NCBI GenBank assembly: GCA_050331815.1
Contig: JBHJGM010000011.1
Location: forward strand, 1 to 64,000
From: JBHJGM01 sp050331815
Lineage (GTDB): Bacteria > Verrucomicrobiota > Verrucomicrobiia > Opitutales > JBHJGM01
Direction of reading: 5' to 3'
Length of the DNA stretch: 64,000 nt
In this document: positions 47,225 to 58,387 of the stretch, piece by piece
Layout of the letters: every line of letters starts with the position of its first letter
Position numbering within the stretch: the first letter of the stretch is position 1
Position numbers and translations under genes: made by a program
The notes under the pieces: generated by a model
Database searches by the model: none
Told to the model about the DNA's origin: nothing
The model's input: only the letters and a program-made list of their open reading frames with translations

Positions 47225-47833
47225 ATGGCTCGTTATACCGGACCCACCACCCGCATCAATCGCCGCTTCGGCCAGGCTCTCTTCGCGCCCACCAAAGCCT
47301 TCGAGCGTAAAAACTACCTGCCCGGGATTCATGGCGCGCGCCTGCGCCGCCGCGTGTCGGACTATTCACTGGGCCTCAACGAAAAGCAGAAACTCCGCCT
47401 GATGTTCGGGCTGACCGAGAAGCAGTTCCGGCTGACCTTTGCCCGCGCCAAGACCAAGCGCGGAGTGACCGGCGAGATCTTCATGGCGATGCTCGAATCG
47501 CGTTTGGATAACGTAATTTACCGGCTTGGTCTGGCGCGCTCGCGTCAGGCAGCCCGCCAATTCGTTTGCCATGGCCACATCAAGGTAAACGGCCAGAAAG
47601 TGGACATCCCCAGCTTTGAAGCGAAGCCCGGCGACGAGATCGAGGTGCGCGACCGCACATCCTCCCGTCAACTGGCCACGCGCTGCCTGGAGGAGACCCA
47701 GATGCGCGCCGTGCCGGCCTGGTTAACGATCGCCGAAGAAGCACTGCGGGGTACCGTCAACCGGCTGCCCACCCGCGACGAAATGGAACAGGACATCAAC
47801 GAACAACTTATCGTGGAATTTTACTCCCGTTAG
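47225..47833 (+). CDS. rpsD: 30S ribosomal protein S4 (zinc-free form)
   Basis: The protein has 202 residues. The N-terminus has no zinc-binding cysteines. Landmarks: ARYTGPTTRINRRFGQALF, KQKLRLMFGLTEKQF and the S4 RNA-binding domain MLESRLDNVIYRLGLARSRQ, FVCHGHIKVNGQKVDIPS. It initiates 30S assembly. Confidence 0.98.
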   Translation: MARYTGPTTRINRRFGQALFAPTKAFERKNYLPGIHGARLRRRVSDYSLGLNEKQKLRLMFGLTEKQFRLTFARAKTKRGVTGEIFMAMLESRLDNVIYRLGLARSRQAARQFVCHGHIKVNGQKVDIPSFEAKPGDEIEVRDRTSSRQLATRCLEETQMRAVPAWLTIAEEALRGTVNRLPTRDEMEQDINEQLIVEFYSR

Positions 47834-47932
47834 TCTCGGGAACGTTTCACTCCGCCCGCCCTCACAATTTTTTCTTCCCGGGCCGCTTCCGCTTCACCCG
47901 CGGAAACCCGGACGACGACACTGCCGCCACCT

Positions 47933-48988
47933 ATGGAAACCGCAACGCTGGAAGCCGATCCCACCCAGAAACCCATTCGCAAGACTATGTCCAAACGCCT
48001 TGGAAAATTTGAGCTGCCCCGGCGCCTGGCCAAAGTCGAGGAGACCGCGACCGACACGTACGCCCAGTTTGTGGCCGAGCCGTTTGAGACCGGCTATGGG
48101 CACACCCTTGGCAATGCCCTGCGTCGCGTGCTTTTGACCTCCATCGAAGGAGCCGCCATCAGTTCGGTTAAGATTGACGGCGTACAGCATGAATTTCAGA
48201 GCATCCCCGGACTGGTGGAGGATGTTACCGACATCGTCCTGAACCTGAAAAAGGTTTTGCTCGTTTCGCACAGCCGCGACCCGCTGATGCTGACCATAGA
48301 CGTCGAGAAGGACGGCCCGATCAAGGCCGGTGACATCCGCGAGGACTCTCAGGTCGAGATCCTCAACCCGGACCAGATTATCTGCACACTCGACGGCAAA
48401 CGCCGCTTTTACGCCGAGATCGAGATCAAGGTAGGCCGCGGTTACGTTCCCGCCGACGACAACAAGCAGGAGGAGCAGCCCATCGGGGTCATCCCGATCG
48501 ACTCGCTCTTCAGCCCGGTTAAGCTCGTGCGCTACGCCGTCGACCAGACCCGCGTTGGGCAGATGACCGACTACGACAAGCTTAACCTCGATGTATGGAC
48601 CGATGGCCGCATCAACCCGGAGGACGCCGTCAAGGAAGCTGCCGCCATTCTGCGTCACCACCTTGATGTCTTTGACCAGGTCTCCCACGAGGAGGTCGAG
48701 TTCGAGAGCGAAGGCCGCGAAATTAGCGAGGAGCAAAACCGCCTGCGCAAGCTGCTCAACATGAGCGTCAACGAGATCGAGCTATCGGTCCGCGCCGCGA
48801 ATTGCCTCAACAACGCCAACATCACCACCGTTGGCGAGCTCGCCATGAAGAGTGAGCAGGAGATGCTCAAGTATCGTAACTTCGGCAAAAAGTCCCTCAA
48901 CGAAATCAAGGCAAAGCTCGAGCAGCTGGGTCTGTCTCTCGGCATGAAGCTCGACGAGCGTCTGCTGGAAAAGCCTGTCGAAAGCTGA
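47933..48988 (+). CDS. rpoA: DNA-directed RNA polymerase subunit alpha
   Basis: The protein has 351 residues from 47933. An internal ATG at 47987 (MSKRLGKFELPRRL) matches the usual start of relatives and would give 333 residues; neither has a clear ribosome-binding site. N-terminal assembly domain: EPFETGYGHTLGNALRRVLL and TSIEGAAISSVKIDG. C-terminal domain (about 270-345): VNEIELSVRAANCLNNANIT and NFGKKSLNEIKAKLEQLGLS, which contacts activators and UP-element DNA. It lies between rpsD and rplQ. Confidence 0.97.
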   Translation: METATLEADPTQKPIRKTMSKRLGKFELPRRLAKVEETATDTYAQFVAEPFETGYGHTLGNALRRVLLTSIEGAAISSVKIDGVQHEFQSIPGLVEDVTDIVLNLKKVLLVSHSRDPLMLTIDVEKDGPIKAGDIREDSQVEILNPDQIICTLDGKRRFYAEIEIKVGRGYVPADDNKQEEQPIGVIPIDSLFSPVKLVRYAVDQTRVGQMTDYDKLNLDVWTDGRINPEDAVKEAAAILRHHLDVFDQVSHEEVEFESEGREISEEQNRLRKLLNMSVNEIELSVRAANCLNNANITTVGELAMKSEQEMLKYRNFGKKSLNEIKAKLEQLGLSLGMKLDERLLEKPVES

Positions 48989-49025
48989 GCCTTCCCGTTT
49001 TTTTAACCGCCAGCGAACCGATACC

Positions 49026-49637
49026 ATGCGTCACCGCAAACACCGTCACACCCTCGGCGTCAAAAAGGAGCACCGCGCGGCCCTGATGGCCAACCTCGCT
49101 GCCGCGCTCTTCCGTCATGGTCGCATTGAGACGACTTTGGCGAAGGCTCGTGCATTGCGCCCCTTCGCCGAAAAGATCGTCACGCTCGCGGTCAAAGCAG
49201 ACAAGGCTTCGGACCCCGCCAAAAAGGTTCACTACCTGCGTATGGCCATCGCTCGCGTGCGCGACACCGAGGCCGTCTTCCAGTTATTCAACGAGCGCGT
49301 GGCTGAGTTCAAGGACCGTCCCGGCGGCTACACCCGTATTTACAAGCTCGTCCCGCGTGTCGGCGATGCCGCGAACATGGCCCTAATCGAGTTGATCAAC
49401 GCCTCGGACGAGGGCTACTCGAAGCCCAAGAGCCGTTCTGGCAAAGCCCGCAAAAAGGCCGTCGCGGCCAGGGCGGAATCCGCCCAGGCGGAGCAGACCG
49501 AAACCGCCGACACCGCCATGACGGCCGCCGCTGAAGCGCCGGAATCCGCTGAAGGTACCGACACGCCTACCGAGCCAAAAGCCGAAGCTACGCCGTCGGA
49601 TACGAGCGCCTCTGAGGAAGCCCCCAAAAAGGAGTGA
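49026..49637 (+). CDS. rplQ: 50S ribosomal protein L17 with C-terminal tail
   Basis: The protein has 203 residues. The conserved part is the first 120 (MRHRKHRHTLGVKKEHRAAL, IETTLAKARALRPFAEKIVT, GGYTRIYKLVPRVGDAANMA). The last 80 residues form an Ala/Glu/Thr/Ser-rich acidic tail. It is the last gene of the ribosomal super-cluster, followed by a terminator. Confidence 0.97.
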   Translation: MRHRKHRHTLGVKKEHRAALMANLAAALFRHGRIETTLAKARALRPFAEKIVTLAVKADKASDPAKKVHYLRMAIARVRDTEAVFQLFNERVAEFKDRPGGYTRIYKLVPRVGDAANMALIELINASDEGYSKPKSRSGKARKKAVAARAESAQAEQTETADTAMTAAAEAPESAEGTDTPTEPKAEATPSDTSASEEAPKKE

Positions 49638-49674
49638 GCGGTCCGTTTTTGTCAGACGCTTAATCTTTCAAACC

Positions 49675-49711
49675 GGACGCGTTCGGCCCCAGCGGCAGGC
49701 GCGTCCTTTTC
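49675..49711 (+). terminator. Terminator after rplQ
   Basis: GGACGCG (49675-49681) pairs with CGCGTCC (49700-49706), followed by TTTTCG. The loop is long (18 bases) and the T tract short, so readthrough into the next genes is possible. Confidence 0.7.
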
Positions 49712-49738
49712 GTTCACCTGGCAAGCATACGCCCTTTC

Positions 49739-49963
49739 ATGAGCCTCGGATTTTTGTTTTTCCTGTATGTATCCGCCGGCACGTGCCTGCTGCTGGGTAT
49801 CTGGATGTACTACGAGCGTCGGGACAAGCGCGTGTACCAGATGGGCCGCCGCCAGAGTGCATTTCACTGCGTCAGTTGTGGCCACCTGTATTCGGCACCG
49901 CAGACCCGGGGCGACAAACCCTGCCCGCGGTGCTCGTTCAAGAACACGCGCCTGCGTTTCTAG
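49739..49963 (+). CDS. Small membrane protein with zinc ribbon
   Basis: The protein has 74 residues. An N-terminal transmembrane helix (LGFLFFLYVSAGTCLLLGIW, residues 3-22) is followed by a basic linker and two CxxC pairs (HCVSCGHLY and PCPRCSFKN) that would bind one zinc ion. It lies 9 bases before guaA on the same strand. I know no function; the form suggests a membrane-tethered RNA-, DNA- or protein-binding ribbon. Confidence 0.8.
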   Translation: MSLGFLFFLYVSAGTCLLLGIWMYYERRDKRVYQMGRRQSAFHCVSCGHLYSAPQTRGDKPCPRCSFKNTRLRF

Positions 49964-49972
49964 CCTGAGTTC

Positions 49973-51507
<1,535 letters not shown>

Positions 51508-51511
<4 letters not shown>

Positions 51512-52809
51512 CCAAGCTCGACTACAGTCAACGCGGATTCTGGCCACGGCTGCAGGCCGCCTGCAACCAGCAGACCGGCGCGGGGGAAATTGGGACGCAG
51601 GTACGCGCGGTGCTGGAGGCGGTGCAAGCCGAAGGCGATGCCGCGGTGCTGCGCTACACCGAGTTGTTTGACGGGGCCCGTCTGGCGGCGGAGCAACTGA
51701 AGGTTGCGGAAGAAGCCTTGGAGGCCGCGGCTAAGCAGGCCAGCCCGCAGCTGCGCAAAGCTGTGCGCGCGTCCATTCGCAACGTGTCCGACTTTCACCG
51801 CAAAACCTTACCCAAGGACTGGAGCGCAAAAAATCCGCAGGGTGCGACTGTTGGCGAACGCTTTTTCCCAATCCGCCGCGTGGGTCTGTACATACCCGGG
51901 GGGCAGGTGCCGCTGGTGTCGACCGTGATCATGACCGTGACGCTGGCCAAGCTCGCTGGCTGCCCCGAGATTGTGGTGGCGACACCGCCAGCGCCCGATG
52001 GCACAATCAGCGACGGGCTGATGGCGGCGCTTTGGATGGCTGGCGCGCGCGAGGTTTACCGTGTTGGCGGGGTGCAGGCACTGGCCGCGATGGCCTACGG
52101 CACCCAGACGATTCGACCCGTCGACAAGCTCTTCGGCCCGGGAGCGACGCATTCCATCGAGGCGAAGCGACAGCTTTTCGGTACGGTCGGTGTTGATCTT
52201 TTGCCGGGCCCCAGTGAGGTCATGGTCATTGCCGACGGCTCCGCGCGTGCCGACTGGGTGGCGGCTGACTTGTTGGCCCAGGCCGAGCACGGCACAGGCA
52301 AGGAAAAGGTCTTTCTCGTCACGACGAGCAAGACGCTTGCGGGCAAAGTTGAAAAGTCGCTGAAGAAACAGCTGGAGATGCTTTCACACGCCGCGAAGAT
52401 TCGCGAGGTCCTGAGCAATGGTTACGTGGTTGTGCTGGTAAAAAGCATGGAGCAGTCCGCCGAGGTTGCCAACTTTGTGGCGCCCGAGCATCTGGAACTG
52501 CACGCCAGCAAGCCTGCCTGCACAAAACTCGCCAAGGCGATCACCACCGCCGGCTCCATCCTGATCGGTGCGCAGACGCCCACCGTGCTGGGTGACTTTA
52601 CCGCCGGGCCCAGCCACACGCTGCCCACGGGCCGTACGGGGCGCTTTTTGAGCGGTTTGCAGCTGATCGATTTCATGCGGCGCACCAGCCTGATCGAGTA
52701 TTCAAAAAAAGCCCTGGCCGAGGCCGCGCCGGTCGTCCGCGCCTTTGCTGAGATCGAGCAGCTTGACGCGCACGGGCGCTCGTTGGAAATGCGTTTGGAC
52801 AAAAGCTGA
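51508..52809 (+). CDS. hisD: Histidinol dehydrogenase
   Basis: The protein has 433 residues from the ATG at 51508, which overlaps the guaA stop by four bases; a GTG six bases upstream is the alternative. Landmarks: FFPIRRVGLYIPGGQVPLVS, FGPGATHSIEAKRQLFGTVG, DLLPGPSEVMVIAD, AEHGTGKEKVFLVTT and the active-site region GPSHTLPTGRTGRF. It oxidises L-histidinol to histidine in the last two steps of histidine synthesis. Confidence 0.97.
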
Positions 52810-52829
52810 ACCTCTGGCAGGTTGCTAAG

Positions 52830-53963
52830 ATGTCTGCCGCCGAACGCCAGCCGCCCAGACCCCTTCTGCACGTAGAGCGCTTGCATGCCTACGTGCCCGG
52901 TGAGCAGCCGCAGGATGCGGGCTGGATCAAACTGAATACGAACGAGTGCCCGTACCCGCCCAGCCCCCGAGTGCCGGAGGCGTTTCTGGCGGAGCTTCAG
53001 GCGCAGGGCGATGCCTTGCGTTTGTATCCGGAGCCGGTTGCGCGGCGGCTGCGCGAGGCCATCGCGCAATCGCACGGCCTGCTCGAGGAGTGCGTCCTCG
53101 CCGGCAACGGCTCGGATGACGTATTGAACTTGCTGATACGCACTTACTGCGATGCCGTCCATCCGGTCGGTTACACCGTGCCCAGCTATTCGCTGTATCC
53201 GGTGCTGGCGGGCATTCAGAATTGCCCGGTGCGCGAGATTGCCTTTGAGCGCCCGATGGCTCTGAACGAGGCCGCAATTCTTAACAGCGGCGCAAACGTT
53301 TTCTTTCTGACCTCGCCCAACGCGCCGACCGGCGTTGCGTTTTCCAATGCGCAGATCGCCCGCATCGCTGAGCGTTTCGAAGGGCTGCTGGTGGTCGATG
53401 AGGCTTATGTCGCCTACGCCGAGTCCTCCGCGGTGGAACTGCTCAAGGACTATCCGAACCTGGCGGTCACCCGGACCTTCTCCAAGTCACATTCGCTGGC
53501 GGGCCTGCGGGTGGGCTACCTGTTAGCGCATCGCGAAGTTATCCAAGCCGTAGACAAGGTGCGCGACAGCTACAACCTGGATCGTCTGACGCAGGCGGGC
53601 GCGCTGGCAGCCCTCGGCGATGCCGACTACACCCGTGGCCGCGTGGCCGAGGTCATCGCGACGCGTGAGCGCATCTTCCGATGGCTCGAGTCACTGGGAT
53701 GGTTCACTTATCCGTCACAGGCGAATTTTGTCTTTACCGAGCCGAAGCTACCCGGCGGCGAATGCGGAGAACCTGTTGCGAGTGCCCTCTTCGAGTTTTT
53801 GAAGGCGCGCAAAATCCTGGTGCGTCGCTTCCCGAACAACCCCTTGACCGCGCCGTTCTTGCGCATCAGCATCGGCACCGATTCGCAGATGGACGCGCTG
53901 ATGGAGGCGGTCGAACAATGGCTGAAGACGCAACAGGTGGGGACGGGCGCAACGCCCGCATAG
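52830..53963 (+). CDS. hisC: Histidinol-phosphate aminotransferase
   Basis: The protein has 377 residues. PLP-dependent fold type I enzyme; Schiff-base lysine K219 in TRTFSKSHSLAGLRVGY. Further landmarks: KLNTNECPYPPSP at the start, NAPTGV and VVDEAYVAY. It transaminates imidazole-acetol phosphate. Its 3' end overlaps hisB by 46 bases in another frame. Confidence 0.97.
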   Translation: MSAAERQPPRPLLHVERLHAYVPGEQPQDAGWIKLNTNECPYPPSPRVPEAFLAELQAQGDALRLYPEPVARRLREAIAQSHGLLEECVLAGNGSDDVLNLLIRTYCDAVHPVGYTVPSYSLYPVLAGIQNCPVREIAFERPMALNEAAILNSGANVFFLTSPNAPTGVAFSNAQIARIAERFEGLLVVDEAYVAYAESSAVELLKDYPNLAVTRTFSKSHSLAGLRVGYLLAHREVIQAVDKVRDSYNLDRLTQAGALAALGDADYTRGRVAEVIATRERIFRWLESLGWFTYPSQANFVFTEPKLPGGECGEPVASALFEFLKARKILVRRFPNNPLTAPFLRISIGTDSQMDALMEAVEQWLKTQQVGTGATPA

Positions 53964-54538
53964 AGCGCAACACGAGCGAGACGCAGGTCACGCTTGAGTT
54001 GCGCGTTGACGGCTCCGGTAGTGCCGACGTGGATACGGGCATCCCGTTTCTCGACCACATGCTGACGCTCTTCGCGCGCCACGGCCTTTTCGATCTGAGC
54101 GTCAAAGCCACCGGCGATATCGCCGTGGACTACCACCACACCGTTGAAGACGTCGGCATCGTGCTCGGGCAGGTTCTGAAAGAGGCTCTGGGCGGCAAGA
54201 CGGGCATCGTGCGTTACGGTTTTTTTATTCTGCCGATGGACGAGTGCCTGGCGCGCGTGGCCCTCGATCTGTCGGGCCGGCCGGTTTTTGTTTACGAGGT
54301 GCCTGCGCCACCAAATGCGATGATCCGCGACTTCAACCTGGGTCTCGTGCGGGAGTTCTGGCAGGGCTTTGCCAACGCCGTCGGCGCGAACCTGCATCAG
54401 AAACTTGAACACGGGGAGGACCCGCACCACATCGCCGAGGCGCTCTTCAAGTGTACCGCGCGGGCCCTGGATGCGGCCACTCGCATCGACCCGCGCCAAA
54501 GCGGCAGCCTGCCCAGCACCAAGGGCCTGCTGGCATGA
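53918..54538 (+). CDS. hisB: Imidazoleglycerol-phosphate dehydratase
   Basis: The protein has 206 residues from the ATG at 53918, which lies inside hisC; it is the only ATG that gives a complete N-terminus. Metal-binding His clusters: DYHHTVEDVGIVLGQ and DPHHIAEALFKCTARALDAA; also GIPFLDHMLTLFARHGLFDL near the start. This is the single-function form without the phosphatase domain. Its stop overlaps the next start (ATGA). Confidence 0.96.
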   Translation: MAEDATGGDGRNARIERNTSETQVTLELRVDGSGSADVDTGIPFLDHMLTLFARHGLFDLSVKATGDIAVDYHHTVEDVGIVLGQVLKEALGGKTGIVRYGFFILPMDECLARVALDLSGRPVFVYEVPAPPNAMIRDFNLGLVREFWQGFANAVGANLHQKLEHGEDPHHIAEALFKCTARALDAATRIDPRQSGSLPSTKGLLA

Positions 54539-56226
54539 GCGGCTCGACCGGAAAGGCGATGCCGCATCCGCTGTATTCGTTGATTGGATACGAGGATGGG
54601 CTCCCGATCCGCTGGGTTTTTCGCGGTCAGCCCAACCAAGCCGCGCCCCGGGTGCATGCTTACTTCCAAGACGGGTCTGGGCCGGAAGCGGTCAGCCCTG
54701 AGTACTGGGGCGAGCGCTGGGGCAGCACCTGGTGGTGCCTAGATGTGTTGAAAGTCAGTGGCGCAATGGGCCGGGGCATCGACAGTCTGGAGGCGAACGT
54801 GGACGACGACGTCTCCGGATGGATGAGCCCGGTTTTCGGGGTTGCTGACTTGCTGTGGCGCGAAACTTTCGAGCCGGTTGCACTGCTGCAGGCCGAGCGG
54901 CGGCAACGCTACTGTCAGATCAAGCCAGGCTGGCGCGACTGCGGCAGCTGGCTGCAAGAGGCCAACAGCCACTGCGTTTACTTGTGGGGCATGTTCGACC
55001 TGCTGGAGTTTGCGCCGGAACGCTTCACGACTGAATCCGGCCAAGCACAAAAAGCGCGGCTGCTGGCGCAGATTGACAACGGCCTAGCCTGTCTCTGCGC
55101 CTATCAGGATCTCGCCCGGCAGAGGGGACTGGGCGATGGCGCGTTGATCCACGAACCCAAAGCCAAGCCGGAGACCGTCATCCGCAACGATGTGGTTAAA
55201 GCCGCGCTGACCTTTGCCCGGGCGGCCCGACTGCTTGAGGACGGCCAGGCAAAGTACCTCACGCGAGCCCTGCGCGCGTTTAACTGGGCGGCCGCCGCAC
55301 CAGCGTTCGAGCCGGATACCTTTGAGCCACGCGCCCATGGCGCCCCTTCTGACTACCGCCCCAAGCCCACCGACTGGAATGCCAGTGACCTCCTGCACAT
55401 GGCCTGGGCAGCGTTCGAGCTCTCGTATCTGGATTCTGAATACGAAGCACAGTTTCACGACTGGCTGGGACGGGGGCTGGCTCGGCAGGTGCCCGAGGCG
55501 GAAGCCGAGGACGGTCTTCACGGGCACTTCTACGCTTTCGACGACCACGCCTTTACCGAGAACGCCTGGACGCATCATGGGGTCAGTTTCGACGGCGGGC
55601 AGACCTTTGCCCATGTGCTGTTCCCGCTCTTTCGCGCGCTGGAGCGCTGGCCCGATCACGCTGACGCCCCGAAATGGAAGGGCGCTCTGGAGCGCTTCGC
55701 ATATGGCTTCCTCCTGCCTGCCTGCGAGCGCAACCCTTTCCTCATCTGTCCGCTGGGAGTCTATGGTGACGAGGGTCTGCTGGAGTTTGCCGGACTCTGG
55801 CACGGCATGAACGCGGTCTACGCCTTCACCGCCGCGCTGGCTTTCGAGTATTCGAAAATCCATGACGATGATCACTTTCGAGCCATCGCCGCAGGAAATC
55901 TCTACTGGATCACGGGCCTCAACACCGGCTTGACCCAGGACGCGATCGACCTCGGCTCGCACATGTACTATGAGCGATTATCGGCGGCGGTGGAGACGCG
56001 CTGCATGATTTACGGTCTGGGGCCGCAGGTTCCCAGCGCCGGCTCCTGGACGACCATCCCCGGCAGTATCACGAACGGTTTCAGCGTGGGGCATCAGTTT
56101 CGGCACGACATTGAGCCTACAAAGGCCAACGACGGCCCCCTCGCCTTCAATGACGAGGAGTGGATCACGCACGCCGGAGGCTGGCTGGCGGCCTTGGCCC
56201 GGCTGCCGATTCCCGAGTCAACCTGA
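54535..56226 (+). CDS. Putative six-hairpin (alpha/alpha toroid) glycosidase-like protein
   Basis: The protein has 563 residues from the ATG at 54535, overlapping the hisB stop (ATGA). There is no signal peptide, so it is probably cytoplasmic. The sequence is helical with many Trp/Tyr/His (YEDGLPIRWVFRGQPNQ, ENAWTHHGVSFDGGQTFAHV, YEYLGLWHGMNAVYAFTAAL-like pattern) and ends in FNDEEWITHAGGWLAALARL, reminiscent of GH9-like or other six-hairpin enzymes in which an acidic pair near the C-terminus is catalytic. I cannot name the substrate or confirm the residues. Its tight coupling to hisDCB is unexplained. Confidence 0.6.
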   Translation: MSGSTGKAMPHPLYSLIGYEDGLPIRWVFRGQPNQAAPRVHAYFQDGSGPEAVSPEYWGERWGSTWWCLDVLKVSGAMGRGIDSLEANVDDDVSGWMSPVFGVADLLWRETFEPVALLQAERRQRYCQIKPGWRDCGSWLQEANSHCVYLWGMFDLLEFAPERFTTESGQAQKARLLAQIDNGLACLCAYQDLARQRGLGDGALIHEPKAKPETVIRNDVVKAALTFARAARLLEDGQAKYLTRALRAFNWAAAAPAFEPDTFEPRAHGAPSDYRPKPTDWNASDLLHMAWAAFELSYLDSEYEAQFHDWLGRGLARQVPEAEAEDGLHGHFYAFDDHAFTENAWTHHGVSFDGGQTFAHVLFPLFRALERWPDHADAPKWKGALERFAYGFLLPACERNPFLICPLGVYGDEGLLEFAGLWHGMNAVYAFTAALAFEYSKIHDDDHFRAIAAGNLYWITGLNTGLTQDAIDLGSHMYYERLSAAVETRCMIYGLGPQVPSAGSWTTIPGSITNGFSVGHQFRHDIEPTKANDGPLAFNDEEWITHAGGWLAALARLPIPEST

Positions 56227-56307
56227 TCTGCCTGGGATCACTCGTTTGCGGCCCCGGGCGCATCTTTCCGGTTGGTGTTTCAACGCGGGCTCGTTAGGGT
56301 TTGCGGG

Positions 56308-56976
56308 ATGTCTTCAAATCCGCCCGACCTTGCCATCATCGATTACGGCATGAGCAACCTGCGCTCGGTGCTCAAGGCTTGGGAGTACGTGGGCGGGCAG
56401 GTGCGCCTGGTGCATCAGCCGGCTGAAATCGGAGCGGCCGATGCTCTCATCTTTCCGGGTCAGGGCGCGATCGTGGACACCATGAAGCTGCTCAAGCAGA
56501 CAGGCTTCGATGCCGCACTCACCAATTGGATCGCCGCGGACAAGCCCTTTTTCGGCATCTGCCTGGGGCTGCAGGCGCTCTTCGAGCACAGCGAGGAGGG
56601 CGACACGCCCGGGCTGGGCATTTTTCGCGGGCAGGTGCAGCGCTTTCGCCTGGAGCGCATGTACAAGGTGCCCCACATGGGCTGGAACGCCGTCAGTTTT
56701 CGCACGACTTTGCCGGGCATGCTGGAGGGAATCGCCAGCGGCGAGGACCAGTTTTACTTCGTGCACAGCTACCACGCGGTTCCGGAAGACGCGGACATCG
56801 TCTGGGGTGAGACCACGTACGGCTATCCTTTTTGCAGTGCGGTGCGCCGCGGACGCTGCGTTGCCACCCAGTTTCACCCGGAAAAAAGTCAGGCCAAAGG
56901 CTTGCAAATCTATCGTAACTTCCTGAGCGTTAACTTCCCCGGCGTCGCCCAGAACAGTCCGGCCTTTGTCAGTTAG
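56308..56976 (+). CDS. hisH: Imidazole glycerol phosphate synthase subunit HisH
   Basis: The protein has 222 residues from the ATG at 56308 (an earlier in-frame codon lacks support). Class I glutamine amidotransferase: nucleophile C85 in FGICLGLQALFE, oxyanion loop PGQGAIVD, and His-Glu in TQFHPEKSQAKGL. It feeds ammonia to HisF. hisF and hisA are not nearby, so the pathway is split in this genome. Confidence 0.97.
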   Translation: MSSNPPDLAIIDYGMSNLRSVLKAWEYVGGQVRLVHQPAEIGAADALIFPGQGAIVDTMKLLKQTGFDAALTNWIAADKPFFGICLGLQALFEHSEEGDTPGLGIFRGQVQRFRLERMYKVPHMGWNAVSFRTTLPGMLEGIASGEDQFYFVHSYHAVPEDADIVWGETTYGYPFCSAVRRGRCVATQFHPEKSQAKGLQIYRNFLSVNFPGVAQNSPAFVS

Positions 56977-57022
56977 CGCACGGCCTATCTCACTTTCACC
57001 CCCCCCTCAGTACCCGCGTCTT

Positions 57023-58387
57023 ATGTCAGACAAAGCGACAATCATCGTAGGCGATCATAAAATGGAGTATCCCGTAATTACGGGAACCGAGCATGAAAAA
57101 GCCATCGATGTGCGTAAGCTGCGGTCGGATACCGGCTACATCACCTACGACGAGGGCTACGGCAACACCGGCTCCTGCCAGAGCGACATCACTTTCATCG
57201 ATGGCGAAAAAGGCATCCTGCGCTACCGGGGCTATCCGATTGAGCAGCTCGCCGAAAACTCGACCTTCATCGAGTGCGCGCACTTGATCATTTACGGCAA
57301 CCTGCCCAAACGCCGGGAGATGCGCGAATTTTCGGGACGCGTACTGCGCAACGCCTCCGTGCACGAGGGTATGCGTCACCTCTTTGAGGGCTTCCCGACC
57401 GAGTCGCACCCAATGGCCATTCTGTCGGCCCTGCTCAACTCGCTGGGCTGTTACTACCCGCACATGGCCAGCAACGATCGCGAGCAAGACCTGGTGCGTT
57501 TCGACGAAGCGGTTGCGGTGGCCTTGTCGAAGGTGCGGACCATCGCGGCTATGGCCTACCGTATGAAAAACGGTATGCCCTTTGTCTACCCGCGGCACGA
57601 CCTGGGCTATTCGCAGAACTTCCTGCACATGATGTTCTCCGAGCCCTACCACGAGTATTACCCGCACGATGACGTGACGAAGGCGCTCGACCTCTTTTTC
57701 CTGCTCCACGCCGACCACGAGCAAAACTGCTCGACCTCTACGGTCCGCATGGTGGCCAGCGGGGGAGCCAACCTCTTCGCTTCGCTTTCCGCTGGTATCT
57801 CAGCGCTTTGGGGGCCGCTGCACGGGGGCGCCAACATGCGCGTCATCGAGATGCTGCAGCAGATTCACGCTGACGGCGATGACGGCACCCGCTTCATCGA
57901 GGCGGCCACCCGCGGCGAGGCCAAGCTCATGGGCTTTGGCCACCGCGTTTACAAAAACTACGACCCGCGTGCCAAGATCCTCCGCGCCAGCTACGAGAAA
58001 GTCCTCAAGACGCAGGCCAAGCGCGACCCCCTCATGGACATCGCCCAGCGCCTCGAGGAGAAAGCCCTTTCGGACTCCTACTTTATCGACCGCAAGCTTT
58101 ATCCCAACGTCGATTTTTACAGCGGGCTGATCCTCAATACCATCGGTCTGCCGCTGGACATGTTCACGGTGATGTTCGCCATCGGGCGCATGCCGGGATG
58201 GATCGCCAACTGGAAGGAACTGGCCGACAGCGGGGCGCGTATCCACCGTCCGCGCCAGATCTACACCGGCTCGCAGGAGCGCGAGTACGTCCGCATGCGT
58301 AACCGCGAAGGCGTTGCCGCGCCGCAATCGCCCGAGGAAGAGGAAGCCGAACGCTCACCCGCCGAAAACGCCCAGATGCGCGCCTAG
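57023..58387 (+). CDS. gltA: Citrate synthase
   Basis: The protein has 454 residues from the ATG at 57023; a longer frame overlapping hisH is unlikely. Landmarks: LRYRGYPIEQLAENSTF, catalytic His in ADHEQNCSTSTVRMVASGGA, GPLHGGANMRVIEML and GFGHRVYKNYDPRAK, and the final active-site Asp in YPNVDFYSGLILNTIGLP. It matches the long bacterial type II/hexameric family. It condenses oxaloacetate and acetyl-CoA. A disordered acidic tail (SPEEEEAERSP) ends the protein. Its stop overlaps that of the convergent gene. Confidence 0.97.
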   Translation: MSDKATIIVGDHKMEYPVITGTEHEKAIDVRKLRSDTGYITYDEGYGNTGSCQSDITFIDGEKGILRYRGYPIEQLAENSTFIECAHLIIYGNLPKRREMREFSGRVLRNASVHEGMRHLFEGFPTESHPMAILSALLNSLGCYYPHMASNDREQDLVRFDEAVAVALSKVRTIAAMAYRMKNGMPFVYPRHDLGYSQNFLHMMFSEPYHEYYPHDDVTKALDLFFLLHADHEQNCSTSTVRMVASGGANLFASLSAGISALWGPLHGGANMRVIEMLQQIHADGDDGTRFIEAATRGEAKLMGFGHRVYKNYDPRAKILRASYEKVLKTQAKRDPLMDIAQRLEEKALSDSYFIDRKLYPNVDFYSGLILNTIGLPLDMFTVMFAIGRMPGWIANWKELADSGARIHRPRQIYTGSQEREYVRMRNREGVAAPQSPEEEEAERSPAENAQMRA

